Positions 41,592 to 55,275 are shown, counted from the first letter of the stretch. The stretch: 64,000 nucleotides of DNA from Siphonodentalium dalli (GCA_032622095.1 CP136064.1:49856073-49920072), one strand, 5' to 3'. Notes: a model not told the origin generated them from the sequence alone. Translations and numbers: made by a program.

Positions 41592-42077
41592 ATAGGGCGA
41601 TGGTCTATGCGATAACGTCACAATTTTAAAAGATAATTAAACGCAATTGGTCTGGAGCATTACTGTTTTTCTAATATACATATTATGTTGGTTACCATTC
41701 ATTGATTATAGGATTTTATAGCATATATTCTCGCTAAATTATTGCTTACATGTAATAGTAATGTTTTATTGACGAACCCATCCAACCACACAACAAACCT
41801 AATTATAGCCATTCTTTCCTGAGATTCCAAATAGTATTATATTTCTAATGCTATCGTGTGCTAAAGCATAGTGATTATATAGGCACTTGTATCACTGATC
41901 GTGAGAGATACAAACATGGTGTGAATGATTGTGTATGCGTGTTTCTCGTTCTTGTTCAATTCATACTAACACCGTAAGTTCTATGTTTCTGTTCAATTCT
42001 TAATATGTTATTCAAGATGTATATATGGCTGTCATATACTTGAAGGAAATACAAGTATATATACATTTAGTTACTGA

Positions 42078-42446
42078 TTATTTTTCTTTGTGTCCGGTGT
42101 TTAGTATCCCCAATGTGAATTTGTGGTGGTTACGTTCTTGAGTACGAACATTACGAGTATTCGCTGAGTGCGTTGCCATCTTTGCCGTCCGTTTTCTAAG
42201 TTCTATTTTAAGTCTATGGTTACGTGCAGCAGTAAGAAACACGTGACCATATAGCTTAGAGTTATCCACTAGTGGGTGGTTCTCCCTTAAACGAGCAAAT
42301 TGATGTCTCGTGTACAATTGTTCCATAAAAATATGATTGTGCCACAAACAAGACCTATTGCGGCGTTCCATTTCACCGAGGAGCATGTGGCACGGGAACA
42401 AGTCATTTCGTACCCTGACCAGCTCGTACCCTCCGAAAAAAGTCAA
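42078..42446 (-). CDS. Unrecognised open frame (122 codons)
   Basis: Lys/Arg/His-rich product with no domain I recognise. Its first codons run through the GGTACGAG boxes at the edge of the 156-bp satellite, and there is no visible promoter, splice site or homologous exon. Length is modest for AT-rich non-coding DNA, so it may be spurious. It is listed because it is the longest frame between 38.6 and 51 kb that is mostly outside a repeat. Confidence 0.15.
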   Translation of the reverse strand: MTFFGGYELVRVRNDLFPCHMLLGEMERRNRSCLWHNHIFMEQLYTRHQFARLRENHPLVDNSKLYGHVFLTAARNHRLKIELRKRTAKMATHSANTRNVRTQERNHHKFTLGILNTGHKEK

Positions 42447-42539
42447 CTCGTACCCAATTATGAGTCAACTCGTACCCTCCAGCTGAGTCAACTCGTACCC
42501 TCCTAAGTCATTTCGTACCCTCTTATATAATTTAGGATA
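42418..42539 (-). repeat. Inverted GGTACGAGTTGACT boxes at the left satellite edge
   Basis: Six complements of the box ('agtcaactcgtaccctcc' and variants) lie only 20-30 bp apart, in the orientation opposite to the main array. They give the satellite an inverted cap. Confidence 0.85.
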
Positions 42540-45500
42540 CAGACCCATATTTCCACCTCAGATTGGCATGAGACCTTCCAAGCACATCAAGAGTGGCGGG
42601 TACGAGATGACTCAGTATATCAAAGTCAGTGAAATGACATTATACAATCAGGGTACGAGTTGACTTAGTCTTGGTAAACTCTAGTCACATCACTATTTCC
42701 ACCTCAGATTGGCATGAGACCTTCCAAGCACATCAAGAGTGGAGGGTACGAGATGACTCAGTATATCAAAGTCAGTGAAATGACTGTGTATGACATTATA
42801 AAATCAGGGTACGAGTTGACTTTGTCTTGGTAAACTCTAGTCACATCACTATTTCCACATCAGATTGGCATGAGACCTTACAAGCACATCAAGAGTGGAG
42901 GGTGCGAGATGACTCAGTATATCAAAATCAGTGAAATGACTGTGTATGACATTATAAAATCATGGTACGAGTTGACTTAGTCTTGGTAAACTCTAGTCAC
43001 ATCACTATTTCCACCTCAGATTGGCATGAGACCTTCCAAGAACACCAAGAGTGGAGGGAACGAGATGACTCAGTATATCAAAGTCAGTGAAATGACTGTG
43101 TATGACATTATAAAATCAGGGTACGAGTTGACTTAGTCTTGGTAAACTCTAGTCACATCACTATTTCGACCTCAGATTGGCATGAGACCTAACAAGCACA
43201 TCAAGAGTGGGGGGTACGAGATGACTCAGTATATCAAAGTCAGTGAAATGACTGTGTGTGACATTATAAAATCAGGGTACGAGTTGACTTAGTCTTGGTA
43301 AACTCTAGTCACATCACTATTTCCACATCAGAGTGGCATGAGACCTTCCAAGCACATCAAGAGTGGAGGGTACGAGATGACTCAGTATATCAGTCAGTGA
43401 AATGACTGTGTATGACATTATAAAATCAGGGTAAGAGTTGACTTAGTCTTGGTAAACTCTAGTCACATCACTATTTCCACCTCAGATTGGCATGATACCT
43501 TACAAGCACATCAAGAGTGGGGGGTACGAGATGACTCAGTATATCAAAGTCAGTGAAATGACTGTGTATGACATTATAAAATCATGGTACGAGTTGACTT
43601 AGTCTTGGTAAACTCTAGTCACATCACTATTTCCACCTCAGATTGGCATGAGACCTTCCAATCACATCAATAGTGGAGGGTACGAGATGACTCAGTATAT
43701 CAAAGTCAGTGAAATGACTGTGTATGACATTATAAAATCAGGGTACGAGTTGACTTAGTCTTGGTAAACTCTAGTCACATCACTATTTCCACATCAGATT
43801 GGCATGAGACCTTCCAAGCACATCAAGAGTGGATGGTACGAGATGACTCAGTATATTTAAGTCAGTGAACTGACTGTGTATGACATTAGAAAATCAGGGT
43901 ACGAGTTGACTTAGTCTTGGTAAACTCTAGTCACATCACTATTTCCACCTCAGAATGGCATGAGACCTTCCAAGCACATCACGAGTGGAGGGTACGAGAT
44001 GACTCAGTATATCAAAGTCAGTGAAATGACTGTGTATGACATTATAAAATCATGATACGAGTTGACTTAGTCTTGGTAAAACTCTAGTCACATCACTATT
44101 TCCACCTCAGATTGGAATGAGACCTTCCAAGCACATCAACAGTGGAGGGTACCAAATGACTCAGTACATCAAAGTCAGTGAAATGACTGTGTATGACATT
44201 ATAAAATCATGGTACGAGTTGACTTAGTCTTGGTAAACTCTAGTCACATCACTATTTCCACCTCAGATTGGCATGAGACCTTACAAGCACATCAAGAGTG
44301 GAGGGTACGAGATGACTCAGTATATCAAAGTCAGTGAAATGACTGTGTATGACATTATAAAATCATGGTACGAGTTGACTTAGTCTTGGTAAACTCTAGT
44401 CACATCACTATTTCCACCTCAGATTGGCATGAAACCTTCCAAGCACATCAAGAATGGAGGGTACGAGATGACTCAGTATATCAAAGTCAGTGAAATGACT
44501 GTGTATGACATTATAAAATCAGGGTAAGAGTTGACTTAGTCTTGGTAAACTCTAGTCACATCACTATTTCCACCTCAGATTGGCATGATACCTTACAAGC
44601 ACATCAAGAGTGGGGGGGGGGGGGGTACGAGATGACTCAGTATATCAAAGTCAGTGAAATGACTGTGTATGACATTATAAAATCAGGGTACGAGTTGACT
44701 TAGTCTTGGTAAACTCTAGTCACATCACTATTTCCACCTCAGATTGGCATGAGACCTTCCAAGCACATCAAGAGTGGAGGGTACGAGATGACTCAGTATA
44801 TCAAAGTCAGTGAAATGACTGTGTATGACATTATAAAATCAGGGTAAGAGTTGACTTAGTCTTGGTAAATTCTAGTCACATCACTATTTCCACCTTAGAT
44901 TGGCATGATACCTTGCAAGCACATCAAGAGTGGGGGTACGAGATGACTCAGTATATCAAAGTCAGTGAAATGACTGTGTATGACATTATAAAATCATGGT
45001 ACGAGTTGACTTAGTCTTGGTAAACTCTAGTCACATCACTATTTCCACCTCAGATTGACATGAGACCTTCCAAGCACATCAAGAGTGGAGGGTACGAGAT
45101 GACTCAGTATATCAAAGTCAGTGAAATGACTGTGTATGACATTATAAAATCAGGGTACGAGTTGACTTAGTCTTGGTAAACTCTAGTCACATCACTATTT
45201 CCACCTCAGATTGGCATGATACCTTACAAGCACATCAAGAGTGGGGGGTACGAGATGACTCAGTATATTTAAGTCAGTGAACTGACTGTGTATGACATTA
45301 GAAAATCAGGGTACGAGTTGACTTAGTCTTGGTAAGCTCTAGTCACATCACTATTTCCACCTCAGATTGGCATGAGACCTTCCAAGCACATCAAGAGTGG
45401 AGGGTACGAGATGACTCAGTATATCAAAGTCAGTGAAATGACTGTGTATGACATTATAAAATCAGGGTACGAGTTGACTTAGTCTTGGTAAACTCTAGTC

Positions 45501-48500
45501 ACATCACTATTTCCACCTCAGAATGGCATGAGACCTTCCAAGCACATCACGAGTGTAGGGTACGAGATGACTCAGTATATCAAAGTCAGTGAAATGACTG
45601 TGTATGACATTATAAAATCAGGGTACGAGTTGACTTAGTCTGGGTAAACTCTAGTCACATCACTATTTCCACCTCAGATTGGCACGAGACCTTACAAGCA
45701 CATCAAGAGTGGGGGGGGGGTACGAGATGACTCAGTATATCAAAGTCAGTGAAATGACTGTGTATGACATTATAAAATCAGGGTACGAGTTGACTTAGTC
45801 TTGGTAAACTCTAGTCACATCACTATTTCCACCTCAGATTGGCATGAGACCTTCCAAGCACATCAAGAGTGGAGGGTACGAGATGACTCAGTATATCAAA
45901 GTCAGTGAAATGACTGTGTATGACATTATAAAATCAGGGTAAGAGTTGACTTAGTCTTGGTAAATTCTAGTCACATCACTATTTCCACCTTAGATTGGCA
46001 TGATACCTTACAAGCACATCAAGAGTGGGGGGTACGAAATGACTCAGTATATCAAAGTCAGTGAAATGACTGTGTATGACATTATACAATCATGGTACGA
46101 GTTGACTTAGTCTTGGTAAACTCTAGTCACATCACTATTTCCACCTCAGATTGACATGAGACCTTCCAAGCACATCAAGAGTGGAGGGTACGAGATGACT
46201 CAGTATATCAAAGTCAGTGAAATGACTGTGTATGACATTATAAAATCAGGGTACGAGTTGACTTAGTCTTGGTAAACTCTAGTCACATCACTATTTCCAC
46301 CTCAGATTGGCATGATACCTTACAAGCACATCAAGAGTGGGGGGTACGAGATGACTCAGTATATTTAAGTCAGTGAACTGACTGTGTGTGACATTAGAAA
46401 ATCAGGGTACGAGTTGACTTAGTCTTGGTAAACTCTAGTCACATCACTATTTCCACCTCAGATTGACATGAGACCTTACAAGCACATCAAGAGTGGAGGG
46501 TACGAGATGACTCAGTATATTTAAGTCTGTGAACTGACTGTGTGTGACATTAGAAAATCAGGGTACGAGTTGACTTAGTCTTGGTAAACTCTAGTCACAT
46601 CACTATTTCCACCTCAGATTGGCATGAGACCTTCCAAGCACATCAAGAGTGGAGGGTACGAGATGACTCAGTATATCAAAGTCAGTGAAATGACTGTGTA
46701 TGACATTATAAAATCATGGTACGAGTTGACTTGGTCTTGGTAAACTCTAGTCACATCACTATTTCCACCTCAGATAGGCATGAGACCTTACAAGCACATC
46801 AAGAGTGGAGGGTACGAGATGACTCAGTATATCAAAGTCAGTGAAATGACTGTGTATGACATTATAAAATCAGGGTACGAGTTGACTTAGTCTTGGTAAA
46901 CTCTAGTCACATCACTATTTCCACCTCAGATTGGCACGAGACCTTACAAGCACATCAAGAGTGGGGGGGGGGGTACGAGATGACTCAGTATATCAAAGTC
47001 AGTGAAATGACTGTGTATGACATTATAAAATCAGGGTACGAGTTGACTTAGTCTTGGTAAACTCTAGTCACATCACTATTTCCACCTCAGATTGGCATGA
47101 GACCTTCCAAGCACATCAAGAGTGGAGGGTACGAGATGACTCAGTATATCAAAGTCAGTGAAATGACTGTGTATGACATTATAAAATCAGGGTACGAGTT
47201 GACTTAGTCTTGGTAAACTCTAGTCACATCACTATTTCCACCTCAGATTGGCATGATACCTTACAAGCACATCAAGAGTGGGGGGTACGAGATGACTCAG
47301 TATATTTAAGTCAGTGAACTGACTGTGTGTGACATTAGAAAATCAGGGTACGAGTTGACTTAGTCTTGGTAAACTCTAGTCACATCACTATTTCCACCTC
47401 AGATTGACATGAGACCTTACAAGCACATCAAGAGTGGAGGGTACGAGATGACTCAGTATATTTAAGTCTGTGAACTGACTGTGTATGACATTAGAAAATC
47501 AGGGTACGAGTTGACTTAGTCTTGGTAAGCTCTAGTCACATCACTATTTCCACCTCAGATTGGCATGAGACCTTCCAAGCACATCAAGAGTGGAGGGTAC
47601 GAGATGACTCAGTATATCAAAGTCAGTGAAATGACTGTGTATGACATTATAAAATCAGGGTACGAGTTGACTTAGTCTTGGTAAACTCTAGTCACATCAC
47701 TATTTCCACCTCAGATAGGCATGAGACCTTACAAGCACATCAAGAGTGGAGGGTACGAGATGACTCAGTATATCAAAGTCAGTGAAATGACTGTATGACA
47801 TTATAAAATCATGGTACGAGTTGACTTAGTCTTGGTAAACTCTAGTCACATCACTATTTCCACCCCAGATTGGCATGAGACCTTACAAGCACATCAGGAG
47901 TGGAGGGTACGAGATGACTCAGTATATCAAAGTCAGTGAAATGACTGTGTATGACATTATAAAATCAGGGTACGAGTTGACTTAGTCTTGGTAAACTCTA
48001 GTCACATCACTATTTCCACCTCAGATTGGCATGAGACCTTACAAGCACATCAAGAGTGGAGGGTACGAGATGACTCAGTATATCAAAGTCAGTGAAATGA
48101 CTGTATGACATTATTAAATCAGGGTACGAGTTGACTTAGTCTTGGTAAACTCTAGTCACATCACTATTTCCACCTCAGATTGACATGAGACCTTACAAGC
48201 ACATCAAGAGTGGAGGGTACGAGATGACTCAGTATATTTAAGTCTGTGAACTGACTGTGTATGACATTAGAAAATCAGGGTACGAGTTGACTTAGTCTTG
48301 GTAAGCTCTAGTCACATCACTATTTCCACCTCAGATTGGCATGAGACCTTCCAAGCACATCAAGAGTGGAGGGTACGAGATGACTCAGTATATCATAGTC
48401 AGTAAAATAACTGTGTATGACATTATAAAATCAGGGTACGAGTTGACTTGGTCTTGGTAAACTCTAATCACGTCACTATTTCCACCTCAGATTGGCATGA

Positions 48501-51137
48501 GACCTTACAAGCACATCAAGAGTGGAGGGTACGAGATGACTCAGTATATCAAAGACAGTGAAATGACTGTATGACATTATAAAATCATGGTACGAGTTGA
48601 CTTAGTCTTGGTAAACTCTAGTCACATCACTATTTCCACCTCAGATTGGCATGAGACCTTACAAGCACATCAATAGTGGAGGGTACGAGATGACTCAGTA
48701 TATCAAAGTCAGTGAAATGACTGTGTATGACATTATAAAATCAGGGTACGAGTTGACTTAGTCTTGGTAAACTCTAGTCACATCACTATTTCCACCTCAG
48801 ATTGGCATGAGACCTTACAAGCACATCAAGAGTGGAGGGTACGAGATGACTCAGTATATCAAAGTCAGTGAAATGACTGTATGACATTATTAAATCAGGG
48901 TACGAGTTGACTTAGTCTTGGTAAACTCTAGTCACATCACTATTTCCACCTCAGATTGGCACGAGACCTTACAAGCACATCAAGAGTGGAGGGTACGAGA
49001 TGACTCAGTATATCAAAGTCAGCGAAATGACTGTGTATGACATTATAAAATCATGGTACGAGTTGACTTAGTCTTGGTAAACTCTAGTCACATCACTATT
49101 TCCACCTCAGATTGGCATGAGACCTCCCAAGCACATCAAGAGTGGAGGGTACGAGATGACTCAGTATATCAAAGTCAGTGAAATGACTGTGTATGACATT
49201 ATAAAATCATGGTACGAGTTGACTTAGTCTGGGTAAACTCTAGTCACATCACTATTTCCACCTCAGATTGGCATGAGACCTTACAAGCACATCAAGAGTG
49301 GGGGGGGGGGGGTGGTACGAGATGTCTCAGTTTATCAAAGTCAGTGAAATGACTGTGTATGACATTATAAAATCAGGGTACGAGTTGACTTAGTCTTGGT
49401 AAACTCTAGTCACATCACTATTTCCACCTCAGATTGGCATGAGACCTTACAAGCACATCAAGAGTGGAGGGTACGAGATGACTCAGTATATCAAAGTCAG
49501 TGAAATGACTGTGTATGAAATTATAAAATCATGGTACGAGTTGACTTAGTCTTGGTAAACTCTAGTCACATCACTATTTCCACCTCAGATTGGCATGAAA
49601 CCTTCCAAGCACATCAAGAGTAGAGGGTACGAGATGACTCAGTATATCAAAGTCAGTGAAATGACTGTGTATGACATTATAAAATCAGGGTAAGAGTTGA
49701 CTTAGTCTTGGTAAACTCTAGTCACATCACTATTTCCACCTCAGATTGGCATGATACCTTACAGGCACATCAAGAGTGGGGGGTACGAGATGACTCAGTA
49801 TATCAAAGTCAGTGAAATGACTGTGTATGACATTATAAAATCAGGGTACGAGTTGACTTAATCTTGGTAAACTCTAGTCACATCACTATTTCCACCTCAG
49901 ATTGGCATGAGACCTTCCAAGCACATCAAGAGTGGAGGGTACGAGATGACTCAGTATATCAAAGTCAGTGAAATGACTGTGTATGACATTATAAAATCAT
50001 GGTACAAGTTGACTTAGTCTTGGTAAACTCTAGTCACATCACTATTTCCACCTCAGATTGACATGAGACCTTACAAGCACATCAAGAGTGGAGGGTACGA
50101 GATGACTCAGTATATCAAAGTCAGTGACATGACTATGTATGACATTATAAAATCATGGTACGAGTTGACTTAGTCTTGGTAAACTCTAGTCACATCACTA
50201 TTTCCACCTCAGATTGGCATGATACCTTACAAGCACATCAAGAGTGGGGGGTACGAGATGACTCAGTATATTAAAGTCAGTGAAATGACTGTGTATGACA
50301 TTATAAAATCAGGGTACGAGTTGACTTAATCTTGGTAAACTCTAGTCACATCATATTTCCACCTCAGATTGGCATGAGACCTTCCAAGCACACCAAGAGT
50401 GGAGGGTACGAGATGACTCAGTATATCAAAGTCAGTGAAATGACTGTGTATGACATTATAAAATCATGGTACGAGTTGACTTATTCTTGGTAAACTCTAG
50501 TCACATCACTATTTCCACCTCAGATTGACATGAGACCTTACAAGCACATCAAGAGTGGAGGGTACGAGATGACTCAGTATATCAAAGTCAGTGAAATGAC
50601 TGTGTATGACATTATAAAATCAGGGTACGAGTTGACTTAGTCTTGGTAAACTCTAGTCACATCACTATTTCCACCTCAGATTGGCATGAGACCTTACAAG
50701 CACATCAAGAGTGGAGGGTACGAGATGACTCAGTATATCAAAGTCAGTGAAATGACTGTGTATGACATTATAAAATCAGGGTACGAGTTGACTTAGTCTT
50801 GGTAAACTCTAGTCACATCACTATTTCCACCTCAGATTGGCTTGAGACCTTCCAAGCACATCAAAGAGTGGAGGGTACGAGACGGCTCAGTATATCAAAG
50901 TCAGTGAAATGACTGTGTATGACATTATAAAATCAGGGTACGAGTTGACTTAGTCTTGGTAAACTCTAGTCACATCACTATTTCCACCTCAGATTGGCAT
51001 GAGATCTTACAAGCACATCAAGAGTGGAGGGTACGAGATGACTCAGTATATTAAAGTCAGTGAAATGACTGTGTATGACATTATAAAATCAGGGTACGAG
51101 TTGACTTAGTCTTGGTGAACTCTAGTCACATCACTCC
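42540..51137 (+). repeat. 156-bp satellite, about 55 copies
   Basis: The monomer is 156 bp (for example 47040 to 47196). Each has two related boxes, GGTACGAGTTGACTTAGT and GGTACGAGATGACTCAGT, about 93 and 63 bp apart, so the unit looks like an old dimer. The second box contains TGACTCA, the consensus AP-1/bZIP site. A G run before the second box varies from 3 to about 14 (long at 44612, 45711, 46963, 49300). Variant monomers ('ttaagtcagtgaactgact') recur in blocks; the long-G, 'ggcacgag' variant at 45711 and 46963 is 1252 bp apart, eight units, suggesting a higher-order repeat. No coding sequence. Confidence 0.96.
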
Positions 51138-51347
51138 ACGAGTTGACTATGTCGATGAACACTTTTCAATAACATCGGCGACATGGGTACGAGTTGACTC
51201 GATATATAGAAATCGCGTAGTGACTCAGGGTACGAGTTTTTAGTTTCTGGATAATTGTACATCAAGAGCGCAGGGTTCGAGTTGACTAAGTATATCGAAG
51301 TCATTGACATAACTGTGTATAATATTATACAATCTGGGTACGAGTTA
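51138..51347 (+). repeat. Degenerate right edge of the satellite
   Basis: The boxes persist ('gggtacgagttgactcgata', 'gggttcgagttgactaagta'), but spacers no longer match the 156-bp monomer. Positions 51187-51346 are closely similar to 52866-53022 on the other side of the LINE. Confidence 0.85.
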
Positions 51348-51630
51348 GTGTAAACATATTTTTATTTCCAAATCCAAACATAATACACATAATACACAAA
51401 TGACATAAATATACAACATATAAGAGATAATGTATGGAAATGAGGATCAGACAACAAGCCCGAGGGCTTATATGAAGTCTTCTCCTCTTTGGCGACACGC
51501 CCCTTCCCCTATAAGTGAGGGAGGGGTATCGATCAGACGGGAAATAATAGAAATAATATTTTTTAAAGGAGAAGTAACTAAGTTTAAGTTGGGATGGACA
51601 CAGCGGGAAGATAGTGTTAGGGATAGCAGG

Positions 51631-51714
<84 letters not shown>

Positions 51715-52862
51715 TAGAATGAGAGGGAGAGTGAGAAAGTAGAGGGGACAGAGTTTTCAATAATTTAGTTGCTGCGTGATGAAAATTATGCTCGTAGTAA
51801 TATGCATGCGTCAGGCTCCATGGGAGGGGGTCAATCGCAATGGCCAATTCCTATTTCAATGGGGTTCACTGTGAATATCGCTGCATTCTTCATGTAGAAT
51901 CATTTCACGTATATACAGGATAGTGACAAGTAAAGTAACTTACAAAATAATCGTTATCGGAAGACATTTAGTACTACATATATAATGGAGAACATCGTGC
52001 TGCCGCATAACGCGGCCGGAATCCAAAGCAATTTGTTACCCATACAGATCATGGAAATCGTTTTGTTCTCATAATATATGTCTGTACTGCATTAAATATT
52101 TGTTTGTTTTCGCGAAGACTAAGCTCTCTTGACCCCCGCATTAGTGTATTCTCAGATAAGGCAACATTTGGTAGGGAGTCATATAGTTCTCTTCTGGGCT
52201 CTTGATAAAATGTACATTCAAAGAGATAGTGGTAAGTTTTTACATGGTTATCTGTCAGGTCACCACTTAGGTGGCTGCAGTTCAATCTTAACCGGGTATG
52301 GAGGATATGAGATTTACGACATTTACTATGATAAAAATAGGCAGGTGGACGTATATTGTCACTGTTCAGTTCTTTTTTGAAGTCTTCGATTGTACTGCTG
52401 CTCTTTGTAGTTTCTGACAGTTTGTTCCATTCGGTAATTGCAGATGGTAAGAAAGAATCCATATAATAGTCATAATTAATATTCGAGGGTAGTCTTATAT
52501 GTTCAAATCTTAAGTTATATCTGGAATTATTTGCCTGAATTGGTCGTACATAATTTCTTAAACTTGATGGAGCAGTTCCTCGTATCATTTAAAAAAATTG
52601 GCATAGCTTGTGTTTTCTACGGCGTGAAGAGAGGAGTTCCCAGCCAGTCTCTGACAAAAGGCACGCGTTACTCGTACTGATGGTTGCACCTGTTACTATT
52701 CGGGCCATTTCATACTGAACCTTTTCAATGTCATCACTAAGATAATCAGGGCAGTTATCCCAAACAGGGGAGGCATATTCCAGTATTGGTCGGATAAATG
52801 TATAATGTATTTTTTCAAGCGTTACTCTGCTTAGCTTGTATCTGTGTTTACGTACTAGATTT
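51348..52862 (-). pseudogene. 5'-truncated LINE inserted in the satellite
   Basis: Read on the minus strand from 52862, the frame gives RPILEYASPVWDNCPDYLSD, ARIVTGATISTSNACLLSET and GWELLSSRRRKHKLCQFF. A stop (TAA where AAA is expected) follows at about 52591, and the same frame then stays open from 52588 to 52049. This is the C-terminal end of a jockey/CR1-like non-LTR retrotransposon protein. The usual CxCG motif near 'LRLNCSHLSGDL' is lost. The 3' UTR holds a (GA)n run and ends near 51351 with an AATAAA-type signal. Dead copy. Confidence 0.88.
51635..51714 (+). repeat. (GA)n microsatellite
   Basis: About 80 bp of AG dinucleotides with one 'aaga' interruption, inside the LINE 3' UTR. It creates Arg/Glu and Ser/Leu frames on the two strands, which are not genes. 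Confidence 0.97.
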
Positions 52863-53925
52863 ATGGGTACGAGTTGACTCGATATATAGAAATCGCGTAG
52901 TGACTCAGGGTACGAGTTGACTTAGTTTTTGGATAATTTTACACCAAGAGCGCAGGGTTCGAGATGATTCAGTATATCGAAGTCATTGAAATAACTGTGT
53001 ATACCATTATACAATCTGGGTACGAGTTGACTTAGTCTTGGTAAACTGTAGTCACATCACTCCACGAGTTGACTATGTCAATGTCCATAAAATAATATGA
53101 TAAACTCAAAGTGACTCAGGGTGCGAGTTGACTTAGTTTTGGGATAATTGCACAAGGTGTATTCTACGAAATTATAAAATTGGTGACTGAGGGTACGAGT
53201 TGACTTTGTTGTGGAAACTTTTGCAAGAGTTTACGTTACTCACAAACGGCGACAGTCTTTGGTATACGAGTTGACTCGTGATGTAGAAACCATGTACGTG
53301 CGAGTCGATCAAAGCGTTCAAGATATGTTTCCCATGATAATAGTTGCACTCGACATAATATGCAATTGTGACTCGGGTATGAGTTGACTAAGTCTGATCA
53401 TTCGTAAGTAAAATCATTGGGTCAACATTTAAACGTACGTTAATTGTCACCCGTCCATAAACAGTTTGCCCCATGCACAGTGACAATCCCACCACAGTGT
53501 ATGAGCGGTCTTATGAACACCTTGCAATGATTGAACCAGCTTATCTGAACATCTGGGTACGAGTTGACTCAATATATAGAAATCGCGTTACCATAACTAT
53601 ATCGACGGTAATTCAGAGCAAATCGAATATGATAAACTCAAAGTGACTCAGGTTGTGAGTTGACTTAGTTTTTGATAATTGTACAAGGTGAATACTACGA
53701 AATTGTTAAATTTGTGACTCGGGGTACGAGTTGACTTTGTTGTGGAAAATTGTGCAAACGGCGACAGTCTATGGTATACGAGTTGACTCGGGTGTAAAAA
53801 AAACTATTCACCCATATAATATACGAGTCGAACCAAGCGTTAAAAACATGTTTCCCATGATAGTAGTTTCACTTGATATATGCAATTGCGACTCGGGGTA
53901 CGAGATAACTAACTTGTAATCACAA
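52863..53925 (+). repeat. Box array with irregular spacers, right of the LINE
   Basis: About 15 copies of a GGGTACGAGTTGACT-type box between 52866 and 53900, separated by 40-180 bp of mostly dissimilar sequence. Some spacers are duplicated: 53118-53300 resembles 53650-53840 ('actttgttgtggaaa', 'ggcgacagtct.tggtatac'). Confidence 0.85.
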
Positions 53926-55165
53926 AAGGCTATAATCTTGTCATCCCATATTCTAGTCATTGCAGACAAAAGTTGTTTTATTCCAGTTTGTGTAGATTGT
54001 TTCATTCGTACTTTAGTGGAGGTATATTTAGAACTTAATGGGCATGTCATATAGTACAATCCCGAAATAATAATTCGCCATCGAGTGGCAACACTAAGGA
54101 TTGTATCTCTGAATATGAACATCAGATCAGGAAGCAGTATATGAAAGAATGTTTTAGTAATGTTTTATGTATCAAGATCCATGTTTTCTGAGATGTTGTC
54201 AATATGGTTTCCCTATCCCATTTTTCCGATATTCAAATTTAGAGTCAGTTTCCAGAAACTTGAGTGAAATCCAGTGACATTCATTGACATATCCAATGTA
54301 ACGCTATTATTTCAACACTAAGAGTTTTGGGTAAACGATCATTGCTTTTACTATTTATACACAAAAACCTTTAAAAATGGACAAAAACGCCCCGAAATAG
54401 CATTTTTAGAAAAAAGTTAATGCTGAGGATTCATTGGGCCATACGTTGATTTTCTACACAATGTTTTTGGACATTCCTTCACAGTGTGGTTAACCATTTA
54501 TACTTAAGTTATTATGAGAAATGCAGGGAATATGGATTTATATTTATTGAGTTGTATAACCTCAAATATCATTTTCATCACGCCGGTTCTCGATCACAGG
54601 CAAATTTGGCTGTCCATGTAATGAAAGACACAATTTGTTTAAGAATATTTTTTTCTTTCTCAATCATAGATGCAAAAGGAAATCATTTTTTGTTTGTGCA
54701 TAATCTAGAGAATACATTAATAAAACAATAAGAGATCCTTCATTTTTCTTTAGTTTTCAAAATTGATTTTAGCTAATTTTGAGAAATTGCGGCTCTGAAA
54801 TTAGATAAACTTTAATTTTTGGAGGCAAATAACTCGAAAAATACTGAACATATCTGGGAAAAGTTTTCTGTTCTGTATTCAAATGGAGATACAAATGGAA
54901 GGCCTTGTGAAATATTATTTTTTATAACATTGTTGAAAAGCCATAAATTGAGTATTTTACAAAATTTTGACAAATGTATTTCACAAAATTGACAAATTCA
55001 TCAATTTCGCCTTTCTTGATTCTTTTTTAGTTATAGTTGGCGTATTATTGCCTGCAAAATCCTCCACTTCGTTCTCCGTCTTGGTGGTCGTTCAATGTTT
55101 CACGCCCTGTAATCGGATACAGATAATCGGAGGACAAACACAGTTCGGAGCAGGAAAAATAGTGG
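53926..55165. other. No gene seen
   Basis: AT-rich. Frames at 54486-54731 and 54967-55221 show no known features. No element ends were recognised. Confidence 0.4.
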
Positions 55166-55275
55166 ATATCACAGGGGGGGGGGGGGGGGGGGGGGGGTCA
55201 TCCACTTTTTCCATACACTAGGCCGGGGTGGGTGGTTCAGCTGCGAAAAAGTAACTTTTTTCCTGAGTGGTCGCA
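55166..55275 (+). repeat. G-tract repeat family, copy 2
   Basis: A 24-G run (55174-55197) precedes 'ccactttttccatacactag' and 'ggggtgggtggttcagctgc', matching 34808-34880. Runs of this length are unstable and can form G-quadruplex DNA. Confidence 0.75.

Noticed and set aside
51430-51717. Arg/Glu-rich protein
   Set aside because: Produced by the (GA)n microsatellite in a LINE 3' UTR.
42418-53925. CRISPR-like array of repeats with variable spacers
   Set aside because: The context is eukaryotic (introns, SINEs, LINEs), spacings are irregular or 156 bp, and no cas genes exist.
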